This document shows, piece by piece, positions 1-8,507 of a stretch of DNA of 64,000 nucleotides. The notes below the pieces were generated by a model. That model made no database searches, had not been told where the DNA came from, and worked only from the letters and a program-made list of their open reading frames with translations. Position 1 is the stretch's first letter. Each line of letters opens with the position of its first letter. The position numbers were made by a program, and so were the translations under genes. This DNA comes from Sphingomonas gellani (GTDB lineage Bacteria; Pseudomonadota; Alphaproteobacteria; Sphingomonadales; Sphingomonadaceae), in NCBI RefSeq assembly GCF_900110035.1, contig NZ_FOCF01000004.1:131501-195500 (forward strand), written 5' to 3'.

Positions 1-286
1 GACATGGGTTATCCTTCGAAAGGAGGGAGTAATATTGTCAAATGTTACAGAAAGATCGCCCGCTTGCACGTAAGCAAAACGGGACAAGGGTATTGTGACT
101 ATGGAAGTGGTACGCCTGCCGACTGCCAACTACGGGCAATGCTACAGTCAGCAGGCTAGCAATTGCTCAGGGCCGATGGGCTTCATTGGTTTAATGAGCA
201 ATGCGTATGGAGAGAGGCGGTTAGCATATCGTCGACATAGCTAACCACGGAACGGAACCTTGTAGGCTCGACGTTCTTACACCTCT

Positions 287-353
287 CAGATTAGCCTAGC
301 TATATCTCTATCGAGAAAGCCATAATCGACAGGTTCATAGCTGGACTAATCTG
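287..353. repeat. 17-bp inverted repeat, 33-bp spacer
   Basis: The left arm at 287-303 (CAGATTAGCCTAGCTAT) pairs with the right arm at 337-353, matching 15 of 17 bases. The spacer contains a smaller TCTC/GAGA pair. No run of T follows, so it does not look like a simple terminator. It lies in the gene-free stretch upstream of the recombinase. Confidence 0.6.
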
Positions 354-424
354 AAAGCTGTAGGATTGTGCATGGATTGCATTGATTGTGGCCGTAGAGT
401 ACCCATGATCTATACTGGTATAGT

Positions 425-577
425 ATGATCCTAGATATGGTAAGTTGTTGGCTGTATCCGGCGTCCCCCCGGGCCAGATAGATATCCGAATTGTTTAATT
501 CGTTCTGGCACTATGGGAGAGCAAAACAGCCGCATGATCCTGAGTATGATTAAGCGTGGCTTGTATTGCCGGCGTCC
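425..577. repeat. Degenerate direct repeat of about 43 bp
   Basis: Copies at 425-466 and 534-577 begin with ATGATCCT and end with CCGGCGTCC. The middles are similar (TATGnTAAG, TGGCT, GTAT) with a few substitutions and a 2-base length difference. The spacing of about 109 bases and the hairpin CGAATT-GTTT-AATTCG between them suggest a duplicated structural or protein-binding unit. Function unknown. Confidence 0.5.
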
Positions 578-941
578 GATACCCTGTGCCAACTAAAGAT
601 AGTCGTCACAGCCCATCGCTCTAAAGCTAGGCCTTGCGGCCCTATGGTATCTACAGTTAGGTACTGTCAGACCTGCTCCGGCTAAACGGACGCTAGCGAT
701 AATGAATGGATAATATTGCAATACGGTACTAGAAAGGACCGGGCGTGAGGGCGATGATTGCTATTGCTATACGGTCCTGAAACGATGGACGAGTTGTGCC
801 AGAGGGGTCCGAAATGTTTCCGGCTTCGTCCGGTGCAAGAATAAGCCCCGTACAGCGCCTTCCCGGTGATCGGGCAGGGTGAGTACCCGACGCCTTCCAT
901 ATCAATTCTGGCGGGCCGTTTCCGGGCGCATACGCGGGCCT

Positions 942-1520
942 TCAAGCCGCCCGCTTCTCGACCCGTTGAATGGCAGCGCGGGATACATCGTACTCGGTAG
1001 CGAGAGCGCCAAGGGAAACTCCCTCGCTACGGCGCTGGCGGATCGTGGCCTGCTGCTCGGCAGTGAGCGCCGATGGCCTGCCAAGCGTTTTTCCCTCGGC
1101 TTTCGCACGGGTCAGACCGGCTTGCGTCCGCTCTACTAGCAGGTCCCGTTCAAACTCAGCGACGGCAGCGATAACGCCCATGGTCATCTTGCCAGCGGGA
1201 CTAGTCAGATCGACGCCGCCGAGGGCGAGACAATGAACCTTCACCCCCTCTTTGGCGAGGCTATCGACGGTGCTGCGAACGTCCATCGCATTGCGGCCTA
1301 ACCGATCGAGCTTGGTCACGATCAGAATATCACCGGCTTCCAATCGATCTACCAGCTTGGCGAAGCCCTTGCGTTCCATAGAGGCAACGGAACCTGATAC
1401 CGTCTCAGCTACGATACGCTTGGCATCGACCGTGAAGCCAGCGCCTTCAATCTCCCGAACCTGATTGTCCGTCGTCTGATCGGCAGTGCTGACGCGACAG
1501 TAAGCAAAAGTGCGAGCCAT
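942..1520 (-). CDS. Serine site-specific recombinase (resolvase/invertase family)
   Basis: A 192-residue small serine recombinase that cuts and rejoins DNA through a phosphoserine link. The N-terminal catalytic domain starts with AYCRVST, placing the nucleophile at Ser11. It continues with the family segments around TKLDRLGRN and GVIAAVAEFERDLLVERTQAG. A C-terminal helix-turn-helix (about residues 148-190, starting GRPSALT) binds the crossover site. The length is typical of Tn3 resolvases and Hin/Pin invertases. An inverted repeat lies just upstream of the start. No transposase or invertible segment is recognised nearby, so it is probably the remnant of a transposon or island, or a stand-alone resolvase. 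Family call is firm; substrate is unknown. Confidence 0.93.
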   Translation of the reverse strand: MARTFAYCRVSTADQTTDNQVREIEGAGFTVDAKRIVAETVSGSVASMERKGFAKLVDRLEAGDILIVTKLDRLGRNAMDVRSTVDSLAKEGVKVHCLALGGVDLTSPAGKMTMGVIAAVAEFERDLLVERTQAGLTRAKAEGKTLGRPSALTAEQQATIRQRRSEGVSLGALATEYDVSRAAIQRVEKRAA

Positions 1521-1530
1521 TCCGGCCTCC

Positions 1531-1616
1531 TGTATCGGTAACGTGCATCGCTATGTGAAGCGTATCGATTCCATGTCAACCTATATTCCGATACAATGAT
1601 CCAGCTTGTATCGTAA
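1531..1616. other. Candidate recombinase binding (res-like) site
   Basis: Positions 1586-1596 and 1606-1616 form an inverted repeat with 11-base arms (TTCCGATACAA against TTACGATACAA, one mismatch) around a 9-base spacer, 31 bases in all. A further TGTATCG lies at 1531-1537 in the same orientation as the right arm, 76 bases away. Resolvase sites are normally sets of imperfect dyads directly upstream of the resolvase gene, and this fits in position and size. That the neighbouring recombinase binds it is an inference. Confidence 0.5.
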
Positions 1617-1779
1617 CCGGTCGATATCAATACACGCTGTCAGCAAGCGCCGTAGTCCCGCCATCGATCCGGCTGGGCTGGGGCTTGGCAGTAGTGACAC
1701 GCCATGCAGGGATGGAGAACCACGCGCGATAATGCAGGTCGGGCAGGCGTGTCATAATCGTGATTGGGGAGGGGCGGCT

Positions 1780-1896
1780 ATGGGGGAGATCGCCTTAGGT
1801 TCTATCGGAAGAGACCCTCTCGCAAATCTCTACCATTTTCAGGCCGTAGGCGGATTAGTGCCGTTTGCGACTCGACATGGAAGGCCGTGTGCATAA
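1780..1896 (+). CDS. Possible small protein, 38 aa
   Basis: An ATG frame of 38 codons preceded by a strong purine tract (GGGGAGGGG, about 6 bases before the ATG). It begins MGEIALGSIGRD, has no membrane segment and resembles nothing I know. It ends 29 bases before the orphan gene at 1926 and could be a leader or a chance frame. The ribosome-binding site is the only support. Confidence 0.22.
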   Translation: MGEIALGSIGRDPLANLYHFQAVGGLVPFATRHGRPCA

Positions 1897-1925
1897 GGTG
1901 GCCGTTGCATTCGGGGGAGAGACAA

Positions 1926-2666
1926 ATGAAGCTGCCTGCCGACGAAGTGAGGGCTAAGGCTTATCGAAAAGTGCCAGATGAATTTGGCGGATTGTTTCGT
2001 ATAATACCGCTTAGCGACGCTACGTTCGTCGAGGCGAAAGAGTCCTTATCAAGATTAACTGAAGAAGAAATTATAGATGCCTTCGTCTGGACAAACGATT
2101 GTACCTTTCGTGGAGTCGATGTCTTATCTCTATTACGCGGAGAGAAGATAGCGGGCAATCCTCCCCGTACCCATAGAGACGACTGGGATGAGGCTGGTCA
2201 GATAGCTGGGTCTTTAAGCGAGGTTCGCCAAATAGCTGATACCGGCATACTGCGCCCGGATCGTTATCGCGATCCGCTGTTCCGAAGTGCTATTACCAGC
2301 GTCCTAATTCACCTAAAAGATCTTCTCTACAAGGCGAGAGTTGCCGGTATGCCTACTACAATCTCCGATGAGAGAGGCGATACGAACTTGCTCGACGTCA
2401 TTCCGTCAGCCCGCGACGCGGCTTGTCATGTAACCTCGAAAAAGGTGCAAGTCGGTCCTTCACGGGTACGATATGGGATATCTCGCGGTCCAGACGCAGG
2501 AGCGATGATCGACGGGGTTCAGCTTGGATGTCCGTTTCCTGACGAGGTTGCTGTCTTTTTCGGCCCAAATCGAGTGTACCTCAATCGGGACATCCTTACG
2601 GCCTACCACCATTTGCGAGATTATTACGGGGATGATGGGCTTGCCTCGGATAGTACAAAAGCCTAA
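1926..2666 (+). CDS. Orphan protein with HEPN-like R-x4-H motif
   Basis: A 246-residue soluble protein with no signal peptide or membrane segment. I chose the ATG at 1926 because GGGGGAGAGAC lies just upstream; the frame stays open further 5' but the added peptide is basic and improbable. Residues 115-170 look helical (FRSAITSVLIHLKDLLYKA, then LLDVIPSARDAACHV) and contain Arg163-x4-His168. That is the pattern of HEPN ribonuclease domains found in many toxin and anti-phage proteins. The N-terminal 110 residues are acidic and unrecognised. Codon use is less GC-rich than in the polysaccharide locus. With the neighbouring recombinase this suggests an acquired accessory gene. A defence or RNase role is inference only. 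Confidence 0.7.
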   Translation: MKLPADEVRAKAYRKVPDEFGGLFRIIPLSDATFVEAKESLSRLTEEEIIDAFVWTNDCTFRGVDVLSLLRGEKIAGNPPRTHRDDWDEAGQIAGSLSEVRQIADTGILRPDRYRDPLFRSAITSVLIHLKDLLYKARVAGMPTTISDERGDTNLLDVIPSARDAACHVTSKKVQVGPSRVRYGISRGPDAGAMIDGVQLGCPFPDEVAVFFGPNRVYLNRDILTAYHHLRDYYGDDGLASDSTKA

Positions 2667-3204
2667 TACAATGGTTCCGACGCTCAGGAGAATATCCTTT
2701 GTTTGTCAATGCTTACGAGTTTGCGAGCCGATCCCCCTCGGCTCCACCATTCCGTCCTGAACCTGCTATAGGTCGGGTTCCCCTCTCAAGCATATGATGC
2801 TGGTGAGAGGTTTCTCCAAGCGTAGGAAGTCTCGCGCTTCTGCTGCGGCTTGAGGTCAGGGTGCGGGAAGCCTCGCTTACCAATATTGTCCACGCTGATC
2901 TGGACTGCCGGCCAAGCCGATGCTCTCGCAGCATGCACGCCGAATGTGACGCGGTGCGTGGCGCAGCATACACTCTTAGCCGTCTCATTCTTTTGTCCGA
3001 TGGGCTGGCCGCTACGCTTACCGATCGCCTCTTAAGATGAAAAGCTGAGCGCTCTGGTGCTGAAAAGGACGCTAAGCGCGCGAGAGTTTGTGAAAAGCGC
3101 CTATAGCACCCGGGACATAGACGCAGTCTTTCACGACGCTCGTTGATCGTCTTCATCCACCGCTAGGAAGCTTACGCTGCGAGGGTGCGAGGTGACCCAA
3201 CGCT
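2667..3204. other. Intergenic region, possibly decayed DNA
   Basis: A 538-base gap with no convincing gene. A start-less frame at 2807-3040 on the + strand encodes a plausible helical tail (containing LSRLILLSDGLAATLTDRLL) and may be the remnant of a lost gene. An opposite-strand frame over 2713-3156 is Arg/Ser-rich and looks spurious. The segment ends in GCGAGGTGAC, the ribosome-binding site of the next gene. Confidence 0.4.
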
Positions 3205-4347
3205 ATGAACCGGCGCGCGGCTCTCGTTTCGGCCGCCGCAATGCGCCGCGACGTAAATCGTATGACCCCGGCGGATGGTGAACGCCCGGCGGATGGCCTA
3301 GAACCGCCAGCCATGGCGCATGATCCCCTCGTCAACCTCGATCGCGTGGTGGAGCGCCCCGCCGTGGACCCCGACACCTTCGCGCGCGAGGTTGCGCCCG
3401 ACTATCGGCCGGTCGTCCTGCGGGGACAGGTCCGGCATTGGGCGGCGGTGCAAGCCGGTCGGGGCGGGGACCGCGCGATGGCCGAATATCTTGCGGGCTT
3501 CGGCGGCGGACGGCCGCTGGATGTGATGATCGGCGCGCCCGAGATCGAGGGCCGTTTTTTCTACAACAGCGACCTGTCCGGCTTCAATTTCCATCGCCAG
3601 CAGGTGCCGCTCGGCCAATTGCTGGGCGAGTTGCTGCGCTTCGCCGAACAGGATGTGGCGCAGCCGCACGCGCTGTACGCCAATGCGGCGACCGCGCCGG
3701 AGCACCTGCCGGGGTGGGACCGCGACAACGCGCTGAACCTGCCGACCGGCGATGCGCCGGCGCGCCTGTGGATCGGCAACGCCACGCGGGTCGCGACCCA
3801 TTACGACCAGTCGAGCAACATCGCCTGTGTCGTGCACGGGCGCCGGCGATTCCTTCTGTTTCCGCCGGACCAGCTCGCCAACCTGTATATCGGCCCGCTG
3901 GATCAGACGATGGCGGGGCCGCCGTCCAGCATGGTCGACCCCGACGCGCCCGACCTGACGCGCTATCCGCGCTTCAAGGAGGCGTTACGGCATGCGCAGG
4001 TCGCGGAGCTGGAGCCTGGCGACGCGATCTTCGTGCCGGCGATCTGGTGGCATCACGTGCGTGCGTTCGACCGGCTGAACGTGCTGGTGAACTATTGGTG
4101 GAGCACGGAGGCGACGACTTCCCCCTTCGGTGCATTGGTGCACGCGCTGATGAGCATCCGCGACCTGCCCGCGCCCGAAAAGGCGGCGTGGCGGGCCTGG
4201 TTCGACCATTATGTCTTTGGCGACGACACCGGCAACGTCGCCGCGCACCTGCCGGACAGCGCGCGGGGCATATTAGGCAGCGCGAGCCGGCAGCGGACCG
4301 AGCGGCTGCGCGCCTTCCTCATCAGGATGCTGGGCGGGCAGGTCTAG
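3205..4347 (+). CDS. Cupin_8 / JmjC-like protein (1 of 3)
   Basis: Belongs to the cupin-like (cupin_8, JmjC-type) family, whose described members are Fe(II)/2-oxoglutarate hydroxylases. Visible features are the family opening (RPVVLRG, about 69-74), RFFYNSDLSGFNFH (117-130), metal ligands His199 and Asp201 in THYD, the GRRRFLLFPP strand, and WWHH (281-284) supplying the distal histidine. Length 380, or about 340-360 if translation begins at the internal ATG at 3262 or 3313. I kept the first ATG because GAGGTGAC precedes it. It converges with its paralogue at 4367-5377, separated by 19 bases. No signal peptide, so cytoplasmic. Substrate unknown; the genomic company suggests a role tied to TonB-receptor or sugar-locus expression. 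Confidence 0.85.
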   Translation: MNRRAALVSAAAMRRDVNRMTPADGERPADGLEPPAMAHDPLVNLDRVVERPAVDPDTFAREVAPDYRPVVLRGQVRHWAAVQAGRGGDRAMAEYLAGFGGGRPLDVMIGAPEIEGRFFYNSDLSGFNFHRQQVPLGQLLGELLRFAEQDVAQPHALYANAATAPEHLPGWDRDNALNLPTGDAPARLWIGNATRVATHYDQSSNIACVVHGRRRFLLFPPDQLANLYIGPLDQTMAGPPSSMVDPDAPDLTRYPRFKEALRHAQVAELEPGDAIFVPAIWWHHVRAFDRLNVLVNYWWSTEATTSPFGALVHALMSIRDLPAPEKAAWRAWFDHYVFGDDTGNVAAHLPDSARGILGSASRQRTERLRAFLIRMLGGQV

Positions 4348-4366
4348 GCGCCCTGCGACATGCGCT

Positions 4367-5377
4367 TCAGGATCGGGTGAAGCTGTCGACCAGCGTCGCG
4401 CGCATCCGTGCCGCCGTGGTGCGGTCCGGCGTGCCCAAAACCCCCTTCGCGTCCGCCGGCAGATGCGCGACGGGATCGCCGTTGCTCCGGAAGACGAGGT
4501 GATCGAACACGGATCGATACGCCTCGCGCTGATCGTCAGGCAGCGAGCCGATCGCGACCAGCGCGTGGAGCAGCGCGTCGTACGGATTGCCCATGCCGGA
4601 CGGCGCCGGGTTCCACCAATAGTTCATGAAGGCGTTGACCGGGTCGAGCGACTCCACGGCATGCCACCAGTGAAAGGGTATGTAGATCGCGTCGCCCTGC
4701 TCCAGCGTGGCGGACCGGCCGACCTCCGCCGCTTTCGCGAACAAGGGGAAGCGGTCCAGATCGGGTTCGTCGGGATCGACCAGGCTGATCGGGGTTCCCG
4801 CCGGCGTCAGTTCCAGCGGCCCCATGTACAGGTTCGCAATCTGCTCGGGCGGAAACAGCGTGAATCGCCGCCGCCCGACGACGACCACGCCGATATTTTC
4901 CATCAGGTCGTAATGCGTGGCGACGCGGATCGCATTGCCCAGCCACATGCGCGGCACCACCGATGGCGGTAGCAGGTCGGTCGCGTTCTGCTCCGCGAAG
5001 CCGGGCAGAAGCTCGGGCAGCGGGACGGACTGGACCGCCATGGCATAAGGGCGCGCGTGATCCCGGTCGCGCAGCAGACGGTCGAGGAACGGCACGAGCG
5101 GAGACTGGCCGCGCACGAAATTGAAGCCCGTCAGGTCGTCATTGTAGAAGAAGCGGCCCTTGATCTCCGGCTCGCCCAGAATGGCCGATACCGGGCGATC
5201 GTGGCTGAAGCGCTTGAGATAGGCGATCGCGCTGTCGATGGACTGGCGCGCCGCCTGCACCGCCGGCCAGCCGGCCGCGAAGCCGCGCAGCACCACCGGC
5301 TGCGCGGCGGGGCGCACCTCCTGCTCGAAGGCGCGGCGGTCGATGTTCGCGATCTCTGCGATGGGTGCGTAGGTCAT
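4367..5377 (-). CDS. Cupin_8 / JmjC-like protein (2 of 3)
   Basis: A 336-residue paralogue of the gene it faces. It shows QPVVLRG (26-32), RFFYNDDLTGFNF (75-87), metal ligands His155 and Asp157 in THYD, GRRRFTLFPP, and WWHA with His239. All three metal ligands are intact, so it is probably an active Fe(II) enzyme. Its ATG overlaps the stop of the halogenase-like gene at 5374-6906 by four bases (ATGA), so it is the last gene of a five-gene operon that starts at 11508. Cytoplasmic, no signal peptide. Co-transcription with four flavin halogenase homologues suggests consecutive or alternative modification of one target; the target is unknown. Confidence 0.87.
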   Translation of the reverse strand: MTYAPIAEIANIDRRAFEQEVRPAAQPVVLRGFAAGWPAVQAARQSIDSAIAYLKRFSHDRPVSAILGEPEIKGRFFYNDDLTGFNFVRGQSPLVPFLDRLLRDRDHARPYAMAVQSVPLPELLPGFAEQNATDLLPPSVVPRMWLGNAIRVATHYDLMENIGVVVVGRRRFTLFPPEQIANLYMGPLELTPAGTPISLVDPDEPDLDRFPLFAKAAEVGRSATLEQGDAIYIPFHWWHAVESLDPVNAFMNYWWNPAPSGMGNPYDALLHALVAIGSLPDDQREAYRSVFDHLVFRSNGDPVAHLPADAKGVLGTPDRTTAARMRATLVDSFTRS

Positions 5378-6906
5378 GACCTGATGCCGGCATGATGAAG
5401 GGTGCAGCCTATCTGGCCGAGATAATCGTCCTGCATCGGCATGATGGATGCCGTGTCGGCCACCACCTGGCGGATGTGGTGGAGGCGGGACAGCGTCTCG
5501 TCATCCGACAGCAGGTCCGCGGCGGGATGATAGTCGCCGGGCAGCACGCCCTGTCCGACCATGACCGACAGCCAGCTCGTCTCCGTGAACAGCTCGTCAT
5601 GGTTGCGGAAGATGCGGCCATTGGCGCGGAAGATGGCAAGCTTTTCGGCCAGCCCGGGCGGCGGCTCCAGCGTTCGGCAATAGGTCCAGAACGGCGTGTC
5701 GTCCCGCTCCGTGGCGCGGTAATGCAGCAGCAGGAAGTCGCGGATGTCGACGTAATCGGCGACATGCGCGGCGTTGAACCGGTCGATCTCCCGCTGGTCG
5801 AAACGGCGGTTCGGCCAATAGGTCAGCAGGCGGGCGATGGCGGACTGGACCAGGTGGATGCTGGTCGATTCCAGCGGCTCCAGGAAGCCACCGGCCAGGC
5901 CCAGGGCGACGACGTTGCCGACCCAGGCGCTGCGGCGATGACCCGCCGTGAAACGCAGCTGACGTGGCTCCGCGAGCGGCGTGCCGTCCAGATGGACGAG
6001 CAGCGTGGCCGTGGCCTCGTCGTCGGAGATATGCTGGGACGCGTAGACGTAACCGTTGCCGATCCGGTGCTGCAACGGAATGCGCCATTGCCAGCCCGCT
6101 CCGCGCGCGGTCGATCGGGTCAGCGGCTGGCGGTCGCCGCCATTCTCGCACGGCACCGCCACGGCACGGTCGCAGGGCAGCCAGCGTGTCCAATCCTCGA
6201 ACCCGGCCTCCATCGCGCCCTCGATCAACAGGCCCTTGAAGCCCGAACAGTCGAGGAACAGATCGCCTTCCACCCGCTGTCCGGATTGCAGCAGCACGGC
6301 GGCGACATGACCCGTGGTCCCATCGCGCTCGACATCGACGATGCGCCCCTCGGTCCGGACCACGCCATGGCCCTCCGCCCGGCGCCGCAGGAACCGTGCG
6401 TAGAGGCCGGCATCGAACTGGAACGCGTATCCGATCTTGGACAGGGGCGAGCCGGGCTGATCGGGCCGGGGATGCGCGAACCGCCCTTGCAGCCCCCCGA
6501 CGATGCACAACGAATAATCGTCGAGCGGCGCGTGCTGTCCCAGCGCCTGGCCCTTGAGCCAGAAATGGTGGAACTCGATCCCCTTCATGTCGAGGCCGTA
6601 AAAGCCGAAGGGGTGGACGTAGCGGTGCCCCGGCCTCAGCCAGTCGACGAACTCGATGCCCAGCTTGTACGTCGCGCGTGTTTCGCGCACGAACTCCGCT
6701 TCGTCGATGCCGAGCATCTGGTTGAAGAGGACGATCTGGGGAATGGTCGCCTCGCCGACGCCCACGGTGCCGATCTCTTCGGATTCGACGAGCTCGATGG
6801 ACAGGCCGGGCATCTCGCCCAGCACGCGGGAGATCGCGGCGGCGGCCATCCATCCCGCCGTGCCGCCGCCCACGATCACGACACGGCGGATGGCATCCCG
6901 TCTCAC
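5374..6906 (-). CDS. Tryptophan halogenase family protein (paralogue A)
   Basis: A 510-residue member of the flavin-dependent tryptophan halogenase family, which uses FADH2, oxygen and halide to make HOCl guided by a lysine. Visible features: FAD motif GGGTAGW (13-19), TYKLGIEF with Lys81 at the place of PrnA Lys79, the halogenase signature WQWRIP (272-277), and EPLEST with Glu346 at the place of PrnA Glu346. The catalytic set is therefore complete. Start is GTG, overlapping the preceding stop as GTGA; the gene ends in ATGA with the cupin gene. Such homologues are common beside sphingomonad and Caulobacter TonB receptors, where free tryptophan is not the proven substrate. No partner flavin reductase is in the window. 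Confidence 0.9.
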   Translation of the reverse strand: MRRDAIRRVVIVGGGTAGWMAAAAISRVLGEMPGLSIELVESEEIGTVGVGEATIPQIVLFNQMLGIDEAEFVRETRATYKLGIEFVDWLRPGHRYVHPFGFYGLDMKGIEFHHFWLKGQALGQHAPLDDYSLCIVGGLQGRFAHPRPDQPGSPLSKIGYAFQFDAGLYARFLRRRAEGHGVVRTEGRIVDVERDGTTGHVAAVLLQSGQRVEGDLFLDCSGFKGLLIEGAMEAGFEDWTRWLPCDRAVAVPCENGGDRQPLTRSTARGAGWQWRIPLQHRIGNGYVYASQHISDDEATATLLVHLDGTPLAEPRQLRFTAGHRRSAWVGNVVALGLAGGFLEPLESTSIHLVQSAIARLLTYWPNRRFDQREIDRFNAAHVADYVDIRDFLLLHYRATERDDTPFWTYCRTLEPPPGLAEKLAIFRANGRIFRNHDELFTETSWLSVMVGQGVLPGDYHPAADLLSDDETLSRLHHIRQVVADTASIMPMQDDYLGQIGCTLHHAGIRS

Positions 6907-8507
6907 AGCGGCGTGGCCGAGAAGTTGAACGGAGTCTCGGACGCGAAGGAGAATTGCGGCTCCCCCGCTGGCACGGGCGTAGGGGCCGGTTGCGGTGCGT
7001 TGGCCGGGCCCGCGCCGGTATGGCGCAGGAAGTCGCCATGTCCGGGCAGTTGCGCCTCCACCTGCAGATAGCCCTGCCGCATCTGTTCCATCGCGGCGGC
7101 GACCTTGTCCTCGTCCAGCGCGTCGGCGGCGGGCTCGTGCTCCTCCGGCACGACGTGCTGGCCCAGGCAGACCGACACCCAGCTGGTCGTCGCGAACAGT
7201 TCCGCCGCGTCGCGGAAGATGCGCCCCTTCGCCCGGAACAGGTCGATCTTGCGTTGCAGGCTGTCGGGCACCGACATGGTGCGGCACCGGTCCCAGAACG
7301 GCGTGTCCGTCCTTCGTGTCGCCTTGTAATGCAGGATCACGAAATCGCGCACGTCCTCGTACAGGTCGCGCATCTGACGGTTGTATTCGTCGCGCTCGAC
7401 CGGGTTGAAGCGACGGTCGGGGAACAGCGCGACCAGCCGGGCGATACCCGACTGGATCAGGTGGATCGACGTCGACTCCAGCGGTTCCACAAAACCGGAC
7501 GACAGGCCGAGCGCGACGACGTTGCGGTTCCACGCCAGCTTGCGCCGTCCGGTCGTGAAGGACAGATGGCGCGGGTCGGCGATCGGCTCCCCCTCCAGAT
7601 TGCCGAGCAACTCGCGCTCCGCCGCATCGGCCGTCATGAATTCGCTGCAATAGACCAGGCCGTTGCCCATCCGGTGTTGCAGGGGAATGCGCCATTGCCA
7701 GCCGGCACCACGTGCGGTCGCGCGGGTGAACGGGTCCGGGTCGCCATGATACCGGCTGGGCACTGCGACCGCCCGGTCGCAGGGCAGCCAGTGTCGCCAA
7801 TCCTCGTACCCCGTGGCGAGCGCTTCCTCGATCAGCAGGCCGCGGAACCCGGAGCAGTCGATGAACAACTCGCCCTCGACGGACCGGCCGCCCTCCAGCG
7901 TCACGGCGGTGACATGGCCGTCGTCGGGCCGCACGGTCACGTCGACGACCTTGCCCTCGATCCGCTGCACGCCATTGTCCTCGGCATAGCGCCGCAGGAA
8001 ACGCGCATAGAGCCCGGCGTCGAAATGGTACGCGTACATCAGCTCCTTGACCGCCGACTGCGCCCCCTCGGCCGGGCGGGCGAACTTGCCGGCCTGTGCC
8101 GCGACCGCGCTCATCGACCAGGCGGAGATGTCCTGCATCACTCGCCGCCTGCGTTCGCGCAGGTAGAGCTGGTGGAAGTGCACGCCGCCCAGGTCGTGGC
8201 CATGCGCGCCGAACGGGTGGAAATAGCGTTCGCCGATATCGCCCCATCCGGCGAACTCGATGCCAAGCTTGTACGTGCCGCCGGTTTCCCGGATGAACTG
8301 GTTCTCGTCGATGCCAAGCATGCGGTTGAAGGTGAGGAGCGGGGGGATAGTCGCCTCTCCGACGCCGACCGTGGCGATCTCCTCCGATTCGACCAGGGTG
8401 ATGCGCGTCACGCCGTTGTTGAGGAACCGGGAAAGGGCAGCGGCGGCCATCCAGCCGGCAGTGCCCCCGCCGACAATGACCACGTTGCGGATGGTGTGCT
8501 CGTTCAT
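6903..8507 (-). CDS. Tryptophan halogenase family protein (paralogue B, with tail)
   Basis: A 534-residue flavin-dependent halogenase homologue with intact GGGTAGW (13-19), Lys80 in TYKLGIEF, WQWRIP (270-275) and Glu344 in EPLEST. It is closest in layout to paralogue A. It differs by a C-terminal extension of about 35 residues rich in Pro and Ala and ending in Phe-containing repeats (FSFAS, FNFSA), which is not part of the catalytic fold and may mediate binding. Its ATG overlaps the stop of paralogue C (ATGA) and its stop overlaps the GTG of paralogue A. Cytoplasmic by sequence. Probably an active halogenase or a related flavin monooxygenase on an unknown, possibly peptidic, substrate. Confidence 0.9.
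   Translation of the reverse strand: MNEHTIRNVVIVGGGTAGWMAAAALSRFLNNGVTRITLVESEEIATVGVGEATIPPLLTFNRMLGIDENQFIRETGGTYKLGIEFAGWGDIGERYFHPFGAHGHDLGGVHFHQLYLRERRRRVMQDISAWSMSAVAAQAGKFARPAEGAQSAVKELMYAYHFDAGLYARFLRRYAEDNGVQRIEGKVVDVTVRPDDGHVTAVTLEGGRSVEGELFIDCSGFRGLLIEEALATGYEDWRHWLPCDRAVAVPSRYHGDPDPFTRATARGAGWQWRIPLQHRMGNGLVYCSEFMTADAAERELLGNLEGEPIADPRHLSFTTGRRKLAWNRNVVALGLSSGFVEPLESTSIHLIQSGIARLVALFPDRRFNPVERDEYNRQMRDLYEDVRDFVILHYKATRRTDTPFWDRCRTMSVPDSLQRKIDLFRAKGRIFRDAAELFATTSWVSVCLGQHVVPEEHEPAADALDEDKVAAAMEQMRQGYLQVEAQLPGHGDFLRHTGAGPANAPQPAPTPVPAGEPQFSFASETPFNFSATPL

Larger units (their letters stand above)
1..941. other. Gene-free, hairpin-rich, lower-GC stretch
   Basis: No open frame here has a plausible start, ribosome-binding site and codon use. 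The base composition is visibly lower in GC than the rest of the window. The stretch is rich in short inverted repeats: GGTTAGC/GCTAACC (220-226 with 241-247), a 17-bp pair at 287-303 and 337-353, CGAATT/AATTCG with a GTTT loop (487-502), and AGGACCG/CGGTCCT around 735-778. There is also a degenerate direct repeat (425-466 and 534-577). It could be a structured non-coding RNA, an origin or partition region of an integrated element, or decayed mobile DNA. The sequence alone does not decide between these. Confidence 0.5.
1521..1925. other. Intergenic region between recombinase and orphan gene
   Basis: A 405-base gap. Its first third carries the res-like repeats described separately. A CATAAT hexamer (about 1753-1758) and a GGGGAGGGG purine tract (1767-1774) precede a 38-codon frame at 1780-1896. 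The orphan gene at 1926 has GGGGGAGAGAC directly upstream of its ATG. Nothing else is recognised. Confidence 0.5.

Noticed and set aside
2807..3040. Possible 78-codon frame with a plausible helical tail
   Set aside because: No start codon in a good position, no ribosome-binding site and no known homologue; treated as a possible gene remnant only.
2713..3156. 147-codon minus-strand frame
   Set aside because: Arg/Ser-rich low-complexity translation overlapping the remnant above; looks spurious.
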